This document shows positions 31,968-41,141 of a stretch of 64,000 nucleotides of DNA, piece after piece. Source of the stretch: Pseudomonas prosekii. Lineage in GTDB: Bacteria > Pseudomonadota > Gammaproteobacteria > Pseudomonadales > Pseudomonadaceae. The stretch lies in NCBI RefSeq assembly GCF_900105155.1, contig NZ_LT629762.1:3463501-3527500 (forward strand), read 5' to 3'. Numbering within the stretch: position 1 is the first letter of the stretch; every line of letters starts with the position of its first letter. Under the pieces are notes generated by a model that did not search any database, was not told the origin of the DNA, and was given only the letters and a program-made list of their open reading frames with translations. A program made the translations under genes and the position numbers.

Positions 31968-32735
31968 ATGCTGTGGCCAGGGACTCTGATTGGAGCCGGA
32001 GCAGGCTTTGCCATAGCCAGCATTCCGGGGGCCATGCTCGGCGCGTTGTTGGGACAGGCGCTGGACCGGCGTTTGCAATTGCACAGCTGGGCGCACTTGC
32101 GCGAAAAACTCGGTGGCCGGCCGGCGCTGCGTAACGACGAACTGTTGTTTCTGCTGCTCGGACGTCTGGCGAAAAGCGACGGACGGGTGGTCGACGGTCA
32201 TATCCAGCAAGCGCGGCAGGAAATGCGTTCACTGGAAATGACCGCGTCGGCGCAGCGCCGGGCGATTGCCGCGTTCAATCGCGGCAAATCCGGGCACGAC
32301 CGTTTGCGCAGTCATCTGCGCCGTTTGAACAATCAGCCGCACGCCGCCGAAGGTGTCTTGCGCGCCTGTTGGCGAATGGTCTGGGCCGATGGGCGTGCGG
32401 GCAACAGTGAGCGCGAATTGCTCGCGCAATGGGGCAAATGGCTGGGCTGGACACCACAACAGGTGCTGGCGCTGGCTAACGATTACGAACCGCAGAAACG
32501 CCCGCAAGTCAGCAGCGCGCTGACGTATCAGGACGCGATGCGCTTATTGGGGGTGTCGGCCACCAGCGAACCGGCGCAGATCAAACGCGCGTATCGGCGC
32601 CTGCTCAGTCGCCATCATCCGGACAAGATTGCCGGTTCGGGGGCGTCGGCGTTGCAGGTACGCGAGGCGACGGACAAGACTCGGGAATTGCATAACGCCT
32701 ACACGGTGATCAAGGCGCGGCGGGATTTTCGTTAG
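31968..32735 (+). CDS. djlA: DjlA-type co-chaperone (TerB plus J domain)
   Basis: 255 residues. A hydrophobic Gly-rich N-terminal segment (LIGAGAGFAIASIPGAMLGA) is a likely membrane anchor. A TerB-like middle domain (LGRLAKSDGRVVD) is followed by a C-terminal J domain with intact H-H-P-D-K near 216-220. It stimulates DnaK at the inner membrane. It is last gene of the amgK-murU unit; a role in cell-wall salvage is not implied. Confidence 0.9.
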   Translation: MLWPGTLIGAGAGFAIASIPGAMLGALLGQALDRRLQLHSWAHLREKLGGRPALRNDELLFLLLGRLAKSDGRVVDGHIQQARQEMRSLEMTASAQRRAIAAFNRGKSGHDRLRSHLRRLNNQPHAAEGVLRACWRMVWADGRAGNSERELLAQWGKWLGWTPQQVLALANDYEPQKRPQVSSALTYQDAMRLLGVSATSEPAQIKRAYRRLLSRHHPDKIAGSGASALQVREATDKTRELHNAYTVIKARRDFR

Positions 32736-32765
32736 GCGGATGACTGTGTGGCGGCTGTGAGGCCG

Positions 32766-32860
32766 TCATCGCGAGCAAGCTCGCTCCCACAGGTTTTTCA
32801 GTGTTTTCGCGATCTGCGTTACACCGAAGATCCCTGTGGGAGCGAGCTTGCTCGCGATTG
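32766..32860. repeat. REP pair (GAGCTTGCTCGCGAT type)
   Basis: Inverted copies TCGCGAGCAAGCTCGCTCCC and GGGAGCGAGCTTGCTCGCGA are separated by about 40 bp in the convergent djlA/DUF3530 gap. Confidence 0.88.
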
Positions 32861-32880
32861 AAGGCGCCGCCAATAATTGA

Positions 32881-33894
32881 TCAATCCGTCACAGGCTTTG
32901 GGTTCAACCACCCACGCACGCGTCGCACCAATTGCTCCTGCTCGGCGTTCACATCACCCGGCAACGCTTTCAGTGACACCTGAGTAAATGCCGAAGTCTT
33001 CAGGCGTTTGCTCGCCTGCATCCGTTCCAGCGCCGCTTTGCGGTCCAGTGGTTTGTCCTTATAGAAGACATCAGCGGTCGGCAGCTTCAAGGTCGGGGTC
33101 AGTTCGGCGAGCGGCGGTTTACCCGACGGTGGCGTCTGCGCCGCGACCATCACGAATTTCTCGACTTGCGATGGCTGTCTTTCGCTGAGGTAACGCGCCG
33201 CCCAATAAGCGCCGGTGCCATGCCCCAGAACAACAATGCGTCGAGCGCTTTGCTGTTCGGCAAAAGCAATCGCCGCATCGATGCGGCCGAAGATGCGTTC
33301 GGAATCATCCTTGGCTTGAACTTCGTCGGTTTCCACCACGGCTTTATCGGCCGCGTCGGCTTCACCGCCGGCCGCTTGTTCGATCGGCGTGGCGGTGGCC
33401 GTGTCCTTGCTGCCGGTGTCCGGGGACTTGATCGTTGGCGGGACTTCGACCACGCGTGGCGCAATGGCATCGCTTTGCAGGTCGGGCAGGGTGATACTCA
33501 GGCTGCTCCACTGGGCGTCCGGCAATTTGTTGCGCAAAGGGCTGATCGCTTGCGGCCAGTCAACCGTTTCGCCGGCGCCGGGGATAATAATCACCGCACC
33601 TTTGGGCTCGGCCGTGTTGGCCGGTTTCCACAAAGCGAGGAACGTTGCGTCGCCGGCCTGCAGCTGTTGCTGTTCCTGCGCGGGAATTTTTCGCTCAAGT
33701 GCGCTCGCTTCTTCCTGACTACGCTCAAGCAATGGCTGACGTTCGGCCGGCTTCTGTTCCGTGGATTGTTCTGCGGGTTGTTTCGCAGATTGCTCCGCAG
33801 CGGCGGGCGCAGGGTCGGCGGCCTCGGCGAAGGCACAGGGCAGGATCAGCGACAGGCAGAATGCTGGCAATGCCAGGCGATAGACAGGGGGCAT
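32881..33894 (-). CDS. DUF3530 family alpha/beta-hydrolase-like protein
   Basis: 337 residues with a signal peptide (LALPAFCLSLILPCAFAEA). A low-complexity Ala/Glu/Gln region lies at about 24-65. The alpha/beta-hydrolase-like core has G-A-V-I-I-I-P-G-A-G-E-T near 100-110 and V-V-L-G-H-G-T-G-A near 221-229, where the nucleophile position is Gly-His-Gly-Thr-Gly rather than a classical G-x-S-x-G. It is therefore probably not a standard serine hydrolase. It is found next to agtS in P. aeruginosa too. Function unknown. Confidence 0.82.
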   Translation of the reverse strand: MPPVYRLALPAFCLSLILPCAFAEAADPAPAAAEQSAKQPAEQSTEQKPAERQPLLERSQEEASALERKIPAQEQQQLQAGDATFLALWKPANTAEPKGAVIIIPGAGETVDWPQAISPLRNKLPDAQWSSLSITLPDLQSDAIAPRVVEVPPTIKSPDTGSKDTATATPIEQAAGGEADAADKAVVETDEVQAKDDSERIFGRIDAAIAFAEQQSARRIVVLGHGTGAYWAARYLSERQPSQVEKFVMVAAQTPPSGKPPLAELTPTLKLPTADVFYKDKPLDRKAALERMQASKRLKTSAFTQVSLKALPGDVNAEQEQLVRRVRGWLNPKPVTD

Positions 33895-33967
33895 CGGATA
33901 TTCCAGGCCAGAAGTTATTCCGGCAGCCTAATGGGTTGATCAGTATTTGTCAGTGTGCAGGACTTCA

Positions 33968-36364
33968 ATGATGCGTTTTTGCTGCCTGTGGGTTATCGGC
34001 TGGGTGTGGTTTCCCTTGATGGGCTGGGCGGCGCCTGCGCCACCGGCACACCTTGCGCAATTGTCGGCGGCGCAGCAGCAATGGCTGGCGCAACACCGCG
34101 AATTGCGGGTCGGCGTGGTGTTGCAGGCGCCGTACGCGCAATACGACCGGCGTTTGCAGCGCTTGTCCGGGGTCAACGTGGAGCTGATGAAATGGCTGGC
34201 AAAGGCGCTGAAGGTCGAGCTCAGTTGGCGCAATTTCCCCGACATCGAACAACTCGAAGCGGCGGTGCGCGAAGGCGAGGTCGACATTGCCCCAGGGCTG
34301 ACGCAAACGCCGGGCGGGCTGCGACTGTGGCAGTTTTCCGATCCGTACATGCGCGTACCGCAACTGGTGGTCAGCGAGCAGAAAGGCACCGGCGCGGTGG
34401 AGCTGGAAAAACTCGACAGCCAGACCCGCGTCGCCGTGCGCATGCCCAGCGTCACCGCCGATTATTTGCGCAGCAACTTCCCGCACCTGAACCTGCAAGG
34501 CGTGCCGATCGAACGGCAGGCACTGCAATTGTTGCTGAGTCAGCAAGCCGGTTACGCGGTGGTTGATGAGGCGCAACTCGGGCGGTTGTCCGTCGAGCCC
34601 GAATTCGCCGGGCTGGTGGTGGTCGGCGATATCGGCTTGCCGCAGTTGCTGCGAGTGGCCACGCGCCGCGACTGGCCGGAACTGGCGGGGATTGTCGAAA
34701 GTGCGCTGCGGGCGATCCCGGCCAAGGATCTGGAGCAACTGCACAATCAATGGCTGCAACCGAAATATCCGCGCTTGTCCGAGTCGCCGGGGTTCTGGCA
34801 AAACCTCTGCATGTTGCTGACGGTGTTGCTGCTCAGCGCCGCGGCCATTGTGTTTTGGCAACGCCGCCAGCAACACAGCCTGGAACAGCGCTTGCGCGAC
34901 GCCCGCGCAGACATTGCGTTGCGCGCGGCCAGCGAAGAAGCACTGCGCCTGACCCAGTTTTCCATCGATCAAAGCACCGTCGGCATCCTTTGGGTCAACT
35001 GGGACAGCCACGTGCGCTACGCCAATCGCGCCGCCGAAAGCATGCTCGGCTACAAGTCCGGGGCGTTGATCGACCGTCCGCTGATCGACTTCGAACCGGG
35101 CTTGCACATGGACCGCTGGCTGAACCTGTGGAAACGCGCCCGCGCCAGCGAAGAGCCGCCGCAAAGTTTCGAAACCAATTGCTTGCGCGCCGACGGCAGT
35201 ATTTTGCCGGCAGATGTTTCGTTGAGTTTCCTGCGTTTCCGCGAGGGCGAATACCTGGTGGTTTACCTCAACGACGTCACCGAACGCCGGCGTGCGCTAG
35301 CCGCGCTGCAGGAAAGCGAGGCGCGGTTGCAGGGGATTGCCGCCAACGTGCCGGGATTGGTCTTTCGTCTGGAGCGCGCGCCGGTGACAGGCCAGATCGA
35401 CTTTGCCTACATCAGCGAGGGCAGCGAGAGCCTGGTCGGTTACGCGCCGGCGACCCTTGCGCATCGCGATAAAGGCCTGCGCAGTCTGGTGCATCCGGAC
35501 GACAAGGCGAGTTATCACCAGACTCAGGACCACGCGCTCGACACCGACAGCGACTGGTCGTGGCAGGGCCGCATCCTCACGCGCTCCGGCGAACAGCGCT
35601 GGGCCGAGATCAAAGCCATCACCCGGCGGCTGGAGGATGGCGCGTATGTCTGGGACGGGATTGTCTGGGACATCAGCGAGAGCAAACGCATTGAGCTGGA
35701 ACTCGCCAGTTCCCGTGAACAACTGCGCGAATTGTCGGCGCATCTTGAAAGCGTGCGTGAAGAGGAAAAGGCGCGGATCGCGCGGGAAGTTCACGATGAG
35801 CTGGGGCAGATGTTGACGGTGTTGAAACTGGAAACGTCCATGTGCGAATTGGCCTACGCGCAACTGGACCCCGGGTTGCATGAGCGCTTGAACAGCATGA
35901 AGCGGCTGATCGCGCAGTTGTTCCAATTGGTGCGCGATGTCGCGACGGCGCTGCGGCCACCGATTCTTGATGCCGGGATCGCTTCGGCAATTGAGTGGCA
36001 GGCCCGGCGTTTTGAGGCGCGCACGCAGATTCCGTGTCTGGTGCAGGTGCCGGAGAATCTCCCGCTGCTCAGCGATGCCAAGGCGATTGGGCTGTTCCGC
36101 ATCCTTCAGGAAGCGCTGACCAATGTGATGCGCCATGCCCAGGCGCATACTGTCGAGCTCACGCTGGCGCTGGAGGGCGATGAGTTGTGCCTGACCGTGA
36201 GCGATGATGGCGCAGGATTTGTCGCTGCCACTGGTCGGCCGACGTCGTTCGGGATTGTCGGCATGCGCGAGCGGGTGTTGATCATGGGCGGGCGGTTGGT
36301 GATCGAGAGTGAACCGGGGGAGGGCACGACGTTGAGTGTGCGCGTGCCGGTGAATGAAGCCTGA
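33968..36364 (+). CDS. agtS: Sensor histidine kinase, AgtS-like (periplasmic SBP, PAS, HisKA_3)
   Basis: 798 residues from the ATG at 33968, chosen because AGGA is 5 bp upstream and a signal peptide follows (MRFCCLWVIGWVWFPLMGW). An SBP_bac_3 sensor (about 35-260), a TM helix (about 275-293), two PAS/PAC domains, a NarL-family HisKA_3 domain with phospho-acceptor His in A-R-E-V-H-D-E-L-G, and an HATPase with D-D-G-A-G-F follow in order. With the response regulator next door and the ABC transporter beyond, it matches AgtS of P. aeruginosa, which responds to 5-aminovalerate/GABA. The ligand is inferred from synteny. Confidence 0.85.
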   Translation: MMRFCCLWVIGWVWFPLMGWAAPAPPAHLAQLSAAQQQWLAQHRELRVGVVLQAPYAQYDRRLQRLSGVNVELMKWLAKALKVELSWRNFPDIEQLEAAVREGEVDIAPGLTQTPGGLRLWQFSDPYMRVPQLVVSEQKGTGAVELEKLDSQTRVAVRMPSVTADYLRSNFPHLNLQGVPIERQALQLLLSQQAGYAVVDEAQLGRLSVEPEFAGLVVVGDIGLPQLLRVATRRDWPELAGIVESALRAIPAKDLEQLHNQWLQPKYPRLSESPGFWQNLCMLLTVLLLSAAAIVFWQRRQQHSLEQRLRDARADIALRAASEEALRLTQFSIDQSTVGILWVNWDSHVRYANRAAESMLGYKSGALIDRPLIDFEPGLHMDRWLNLWKRARASEEPPQSFETNCLRADGSILPADVSLSFLRFREGEYLVVYLNDVTERRRALAALQESEARLQGIAANVPGLVFRLERAPVTGQIDFAYISEGSESLVGYAPATLAHRDKGLRSLVHPDDKASYHQTQDHALDTDSDWSWQGRILTRSGEQRWAEIKAITRRLEDGAYVWDGIVWDISESKRIELELASSREQLRELSAHLESVREEEKARIAREVHDELGQMLTVLKLETSMCELAYAQLDPGLHERLNSMKRLIAQLFQLVRDVATALRPPILDAGIASAIEWQARRFEARTQIPCLVQVPENLPLLSDAKAIGLFRILQEALTNVMRHAQAHTVELTLALEGDELCLTVSDDGAGFVAATGRPTSFGIVGMRERVLIMGGRLVIESEPGEGTTLSVRVPVNEA

Positions 36365-36389
36365 TGGTTTTTTGCTGTTTAGGCTGACG

Positions 36390-36484
36390 TCATCGCGAGC
36401 AAGCTCGCTCCCACAGGGGATATGGGTCAGTGCGCAGATCTCTGCCATACCCCAATCACTGTGGGAGCGAGCTTGCTCGCGATA
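36390..36484. repeat. REP pair between sensor and regulator genes
   Basis: CATCGCGAGCAAGCTCGCTC and its inverted partner GAGCGAGCTTGCTCGCGAT flank about 45 bp. The second half ends 22 bp before the regulator start codon, so the REP lies inside the agtS-agtR unit and within its leader. Confidence 0.88.
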
Positions 36485-36506
36485 GATCTTGAATCTGGAG
36501 AAGCTT

Positions 36507-37136
36507 GTGATCCGTGTATTGGTAGCCGAAGACCACACCATCGTCCGTGAAGGCATCAAGCAATTGATCGGCCTGGCCAAGGATTTGCTGGTGGTCGGCG
36601 AGGCGAGTAATGGCGAACAGTTGCTCGAAACCTTGCGTCACGTGCCCTGCGAGGTGGTCTTGCTGGACATCTCCATGCCTGGGGTCAACGGCCTGGAAGC
36701 GATCCCGCGGATCCGCGCGCTGAACAATCCGCCGGCGATTCTGGTGTTGTCGATGCACGACGAGGCGCAAATGGCTGCGCGCGCGTTGAAGGTCGGCGCG
36801 GCGGGTTATGCGACCAAGGACAGCGATCCGGCGTTGCTGCTGACGGCGATTCGCAAGGTCGCGGCGGGCGGGCGGTATATCGACCCGGACCTGGCTGATC
36901 GCATGGTTTTCGAAGTCGGCCTGACCGATTCGCGGCCGCTGCACTCGTTATTGTCCGAGCGCGAGTTCTCGGTGTTCGAGCGCCTGGCCCAAGGCGCCAA
37001 CGTCAACGACATCGCCCAGCAACTGGCGTTGAGCAGCAAAACCATCAGCACCCACAAGGCGCGGCTGATGCAAAAGCTCAACATCACCTCCCTGGCGGAA
37101 CTGGTGAAATACGCGATGGAGCACAAACTGCTCTGA
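36507..37136 (+). CDS. agtR: LuxR/FixJ-type response regulator, AgtR-like
   Basis: 209 residues from a GTG at 36507, chosen because GGAG lies 6 bp upstream; a TTG six codons earlier is possible. The receiver domain has the acidic E-D pair (AEDH), phospho-Asp in V-V-L-L-D-I-S-M-P-G and Lys in Y-A-T-K-D. The C-terminal LuxR helix-turn-helix is LSEREFSVFERLAQG plus SSKTISTHKARLMQKL. It pairs with the preceding kinase. A perfect inverted repeat before the transporter operon is a candidate target. Confidence 0.88.
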   Translation: MIRVLVAEDHTIVREGIKQLIGLAKDLLVVGEASNGEQLLETLRHVPCEVVLLDISMPGVNGLEAIPRIRALNNPPAILVLSMHDEAQMAARALKVGAAGYATKDSDPALLLTAIRKVAAGGRYIDPDLADRMVFEVGLTDSRPLHSLLSEREFSVFERLAQGANVNDIAQQLALSSKTISTHKARLMQKLNITSLAELVKYAMEHKLL

Positions 37137-37149
37137 ATGCACCACGTCC

Positions 37150-37228
37150 CCTGTAGGAGCGAGGCTTGCCCGCGAAGCTTTTGGCGCCAGTGCGGACGCC
37201 TTCGCGGGCAAGCATCGCTCCTACAGGA
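37150..37228. repeat. REP pair (GGCTTGCCCGCGAA type)
   Basis: CTGTAGGAGCGAGGCTTGCC at 37151 and its inverted partner ending CTCCTACAGG at about 37227, separated by about 22 bp. They lie 14 bp after the agtR stop. Confidence 0.88.
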
Positions 37229-37336
37229 ATCTCGTCGGCATATCCATTTGCGACACCCCCGCCAATCCGCCTTTGCCCGTGCTTGCCGCTTGTAGCTTGC
37301 CGCTTACCGCTGCGTTTATCCAAACGCGCCATCCTT

Positions 37337-37352
37337 GTAGGGCAATCCCTAC
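37337..37352. promoter_or_regulatory. Perfect inverted repeat upstream of the transporter operon, candidate AgtR operator
   Basis: GTAGGG-CAAT-CCCTAC, six perfect base pairs per arm, lies 112 bp before the ATG of the ATPase gene. A dyad of this size at about -80 to -100 fits a FixJ/NarL-type activator site. Its identity as an AgtR site is inference from position. Confidence 0.5.
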
Positions 37353-37463
37353 CCCCAACCTTCCATCCGGCTGAGGCGATTCTCTCCTGCGCCCCGATTT
37401 GCGTGGTCTCCAGCGTCCACTAGGCTTAGCCCACAAGCAGTCATCACTAACGAAGGTGTGGGT

Positions 37464-38588
37464 ATGAGCCAGGTCGATTCAAGTACAGGGGCCAATGACA
37501 TTCTGGTCAGCTTTCGTGGAGTGCAAAAAAGCTACGACGGCGAAAACCTGATCGTCAAAGACCTCAACCTGGAGATTCGCAAAGGCGAATTCCTCACCTT
37601 GCTCGGGCCGTCCGGTTCCGGCAAGACCACCAGCCTGATGATGCTCGCCGGTTTTGAAACGCCGACCGCTGGCGAAATCCAGTTGGCCGGGCGCTCGATC
37701 AACAACGTGCCGCCGCACAAACGCGACATCGGCATGGTGTTCCAGAACTACGCTTTGTTTCCGCACATGACCGTCGCCGAAAACCTCGCTTTCCCCTTGA
37801 GCGTGCGCGGTTTGAACAAGAGCGATGTCAGCGACAAAGTCAAAAAAGTCCTGAGCATGGTTCAGCTCGATGCGTTTGCCCAACGTTACCCGGCGCAATT
37901 GTCCGGTGGTCAGCAGCAACGTGTAGCGCTGGCCCGCGCCTTGGTCTTCGAGCCGCAACTGGTGTTGATGGACGAACCGCTCGGCGCCCTCGACAAGCAA
38001 CTGCGCGAACACATGCAGATGGAAATCAAACACCTGCACCAGCGCCTCGGCGTGACCGTGGTTTACGTCACCCACGATCAGGGCGAAGCGCTGACCATGT
38101 CCGACCGCGTGGCGGTGTTTCATCAGGGCGAAATCCAGCAGATCGCCGCGCCGCGTTCGCTCTACGAAGAACCGAAGAACACCTTCGTCGCCAACTTCAT
38201 CGGCGAAAACAATCGGCTCAATGGCCGTTTGCACAGCCACACCGGCGACCGTTGCGTGGTCGAGTTGGCGCGCGGGGAGAAGGTTGAAGCGCTGGCGGTG
38301 AATGTCGGCAAGACCGGCGAACCCGTCACTTTGTCGATTCGCCCGGAACGCGTAAGCCTCAATGGCTCCAGCGAATCGTGCGTCAACCGCTTCTCAGGGC
38401 GGGTGGCGGAATTCATCTACCTGGGCGACCACGTGCGGGTGCGCCTGGAAGTCTGCGGCAAGACCGATTTTTTTGTGAAACAACCGATTGCCGAGCTCGA
38501 TCCATCGCTCGCGGTCGGCGACGTGGTACCGCTTGGCTGGCAAGTCGAACACGTTCGCGCGCTCGACCCACTTCTAGAGGCGCATTGA
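37464..38588 (+). CDS. ABC transporter ATP-binding protein (PotA-like, agt operon)
   Basis: 374 residues from the ATG at 37464. Walker A G-P-S-G-S-G-K-T, signature L-S-G-G-Q-Q-Q-R, Walker B L-V-L-M-D-E-P and the switch His (VTHDQ) are intact. A C-terminal TOBE domain follows from about residue 285. It belongs to the polyamine/4-aminobutyrate importer class and powers the two permeases downstream. By synteny with P. aeruginosa this is part of the agt operon for 5-aminovalerate/GABA uptake. Confidence 0.9.
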   Translation: MSQVDSSTGANDILVSFRGVQKSYDGENLIVKDLNLEIRKGEFLTLLGPSGSGKTTSLMMLAGFETPTAGEIQLAGRSINNVPPHKRDIGMVFQNYALFPHMTVAENLAFPLSVRGLNKSDVSDKVKKVLSMVQLDAFAQRYPAQLSGGQQQRVALARALVFEPQLVLMDEPLGALDKQLREHMQMEIKHLHQRLGVTVVYVTHDQGEALTMSDRVAVFHQGEIQQIAAPRSLYEEPKNTFVANFIGENNRLNGRLHSHTGDRCVVELARGEKVEALAVNVGKTGEPVTLSIRPERVSLNGSSESCVNRFSGRVAEFIYLGDHVRVRLEVCGKTDFFVKQPIAELDPSLAVGDVVPLGWQVEHVRALDPLLEAH

Positions 38589-38631
38589 TCGCCCCCTGCT
38601 ACACCAACCCTGCACGTGGAGAACAATATAA

Positions 38632-39675
38632 ATGTTGAAATCCCTGAAATTCACAGCCCTGGTAATGGGCATGATCGGTGCGGCACACGCGATGGCGGCG
38701 GGCCCGGACCTGACCGTGGTGTCCTTTGGCGGGGCGAACAAGGCTGCGCAGGTCAAAGCCTTCTATGCGCCGTGGGAAGCGGCGGGCAACGGCAAGATCG
38801 TCGCTGGCGAGTACAACGGCGAGATGGCCAAGGTCAAAGCCATGGTCGACACCAAAAGCGTGTCGTGGGACTTGGTAGAAGTTGAATCGCCAGAGCTGTC
38901 GCGCGGTTGCGACGAAGACATGTTCGAGCAACTCGACCCGGCGCTGTTCGGCAAGGCCGACGACTACGTCAAAGGCGCGATCCAGCCGTGCGGCGTCGGT
39001 TTCTTCGTGTGGTCGACGGTGCTGGCCTACAACGCCGACAAACTGAAAACCGCACCGACCAGCTGGGTGGATTTCTGGGACACCAAGACCTTCCCGGGCA
39101 AGCGCGGCTTGCGCAAGGGCGCCAAGTACACCCTGGAATTCGCCTTGATGGCCGACGGCGTCGCGCCGAAAGACGTCTACAAAGTGCTGGCCGGCAAGGA
39201 TGGCCAGGACCGCGCGTTCAAGAAACTCGATGAACTCAAGCCAAGCATTCAATGGTGGGAGGCCGGCGCACAACCGCCGCAATACCTCGCTTCCGGCGAC
39301 GTGGTCATGAGCTCGGCGTACAACGGCCGGATCGCGGCGGTACAGAAAGAAAGCAATTTGAAAGTGGTGTGGAACGGCGGGATCTACGACTTTGACGCGT
39401 GGGCGATTCCAAAAGGCCTGGATAAAACCCGTGCCGAAGCGGCGAAGAAATTCATCGCGTTCTCGGTGGCGCCGCAGCAGCAGAAGACCTATTCGGAAAA
39501 CATCGCTTACGGCCCGGCCAACACCCAAGCCGTCCCGTTGCTGAACAAAGACGTGCTGAAAGACATGCCGACCACCCCGGAAAACATCGCCAACCAGGTG
39601 CAGATCGACGTCAGCTTCTGGGCTGACAACGGCGAGCAACTGGAGCAGCGCTTCAATTCCTGGGCTGCTAAATAA
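38632..39675 (+). CDS. ABC transporter periplasmic substrate-binding protein (PotD/YdcS-like)
   Basis: 347 residues with a signal peptide (ALVMGMIGAAHAMAA, cleavage near 23). The mature protein has the type II SBP fold of the spermidine/putrescine family (LTVVSFGGANKAAQ, then SWDLVEVES). It binds the cargo and delivers it to the permeases. It is 43 bp after the ATPase gene. A perfect hairpin directly after its stop may set a higher mRNA level for this component. Confidence 0.9.
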   Translation: MLKSLKFTALVMGMIGAAHAMAAGPDLTVVSFGGANKAAQVKAFYAPWEAAGNGKIVAGEYNGEMAKVKAMVDTKSVSWDLVEVESPELSRGCDEDMFEQLDPALFGKADDYVKGAIQPCGVGFFVWSTVLAYNADKLKTAPTSWVDFWDTKTFPGKRGLRKGAKYTLEFALMADGVAPKDVYKVLAGKDGQDRAFKKLDELKPSIQWWEAGAQPPQYLASGDVVMSSAYNGRIAAVQKESNLKVVWNGGIYDFDAWAIPKGLDKTRAEAAKKFIAFSVAPQQQKTYSENIAYGPANTQAVPLLNKDVLKDMPTTPENIANQVQIDVSFWADNGEQLEQRFNSWAAK

Positions 39676-39694
39676 GCCCACTCTGTGGGCTTAT
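39672..39694 (+). terminator. Intra-operon hairpin after the substrate-binding protein
   Basis: ATAAGCCCAC-TCT-GTGGGCTTAT is a perfect 10-bp stem with a 3-nt loop beginning at the stop codon. No T run follows, so it is more likely a 3' mRNA stabiliser or weak attenuator than a full terminator. Confidence 0.55.
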
Positions 39695-39698
39695 CCAC

Positions 39699-39797
39699 TC
39701 CTGTAGGAGCAAGGCTTGCCCGCGATGACGGTGTGTCAGTCGACATTTAATGTTGAATGTGCCGACGCTTTCGCGGGCAAGCCATGCTCCTACAGGG
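39699..39797. repeat. REP pair with structured spacer, upstream of the permease genes
   Basis: The arms CTGTAGGAGCAAGGCTTGCC and GCGGGCAAGCCATGCTCCTA enclose a spacer (GACGGTGTGTCAGTCGACAT, then ATGTTGAATGTGCCGACGCT). The spacer closely matches the one in the REP pair at 41999-42093. Confidence 0.88.
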
Positions 39798-39881
39798 GCG
39801 ATGTGTCGCTAACAAGAACAGAGGTGACCTGCTTTATTGGGGGGCACCCTCTGCAACGATCAAAGATTTTCGGAGTACGCC

Positions 39882-41129
39882 ATGGCTATCGCCGTTCCCG
39901 TGACCGCGGGCACTGACCCCACCTTGAAGCAGCGGCTCAGGCACGCCGAGCGGATCAATCGCTGGAAGGCTCAGGCCTTGATTGCGCCGCTGGTGCTGTT
40001 TCTGTTGCTGGTGTTCCTGGTGCCGATTGCGGCGCTGCTCTACAAAAGTGTCGGCAACCCTGAAGTGGTCGGCGGCATGCCGCGCACCGTCAGCGCCATT
40101 GCCGGTTGGGACGGTCGCGGCTTGCCCGCCGAACCGGTCTACAAAGCCGCCAGCGAAGACCTCGCCGAAGCACGAAAAAACCAGACCTTGGGCGACCTGT
40201 CCAAGCGCTTGAACATGGAACTGGCCGGCTACCGCAGCCTGCTGACCAAAACCGCCCGCGCCTTGCCGTTCGCCAGCGAACCGGCCTCTTATAAAGAAGC
40301 GCTGGAAGCACTCGACGAACGCTGGGGCGATCCGGCGTATTGGCAAGCCGTGCGCCGCAACACCAGCAGCATCACCCCGTACTACTTGCTGGCGGCGGTC
40401 GATCACCGCATCGACGACCTCGGCGAAGTGGCCCCGGCGACGCCCGATCAAGCGATCTACCTCGACATCTTCGCCCGCACCTTCTGGATGGGCCTGGTGA
40501 TCACCGTGATCTGCCTGGTGCTGGCCTACCCGCTGGCCTATCTGCTGGCGAACCTGCCGTCGCGGCAAAGCAACCTGCTGATGATTCTGGTGCTGCTGCC
40601 GTTCTGGACCTCGATTCTGGTCCGCGTCGCCGCGTGGATCGTCTTGCTGCAATCTGGCGGATTGATCAACAGCGGTTTGATGGCCATGGGCATCATCGAT
40701 AAACCGCTGGAACTGGTGTTCAACCGCACTGGCGTCTACATCTCGATGGTGCACATCCTGCTGCCGTTCATGATTCTGCCGATCTACAGCGTGATGAAAG
40801 GCATCTCGCCAACCTACATGCGCGCCGCCATTTCCCTCGGCTGCCACCCGTTCGCGAGTTTCTGGCGGGTGTATTTCCCGCAGACTTACGCCGGTGTCGG
40901 CGCCGGTTGCCTGTTGGTGTTCATCCTCGCGATCGGCTACTACATCACCCCGGCATTGCTCGGCAGCCCGAACGATCAGATGGTCAGCTACTTCGTCGCG
41001 TTCTACACCAACACCAGCATCAACTGGGGCATGGCCACTGCGCTCGGCGGCCTGCTGCTGTTGGCGACCGTGGTGCTTTATCTGATTTACAGCTGGCTGG
41101 TGGGCGCCAGTCGCCTGCGCCTGAGCTAA
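39882..41129 (+). CDS. ABC transporter permease (PotB/YdcU-like)
   Basis: 415 residues from the ATG at 39882, which has CGGAG 6 bp upstream. The first TM helix is at about 28-48. A periplasmic insertion of about 130 residues precedes the remaining five helices, a feature of this larger YdcU-like subgroup. The EAA loop lies near 320-340 (AAISLGCHPFASFWRVYFPQ). It forms the channel with the next gene product. Confidence 0.9.
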   Translation: MAIAVPVTAGTDPTLKQRLRHAERINRWKAQALIAPLVLFLLLVFLVPIAALLYKSVGNPEVVGGMPRTVSAIAGWDGRGLPAEPVYKAASEDLAEARKNQTLGDLSKRLNMELAGYRSLLTKTARALPFASEPASYKEALEALDERWGDPAYWQAVRRNTSSITPYYLLAAVDHRIDDLGEVAPATPDQAIYLDIFARTFWMGLVITVICLVLAYPLAYLLANLPSRQSNLLMILVLLPFWTSILVRVAAWIVLLQSGGLINSGLMAMGIIDKPLELVFNRTGVYISMVHILLPFMILPIYSVMKGISPTYMRAAISLGCHPFASFWRVYFPQTYAGVGAGCLLVFILAIGYYITPALLGSPNDQMVSYFVAFYTNTSINWGMATALGGLLLLATVVLYLIYSWLVGASRLRLS

Positions 41130-41141
41130 GGGGAGAACGAA

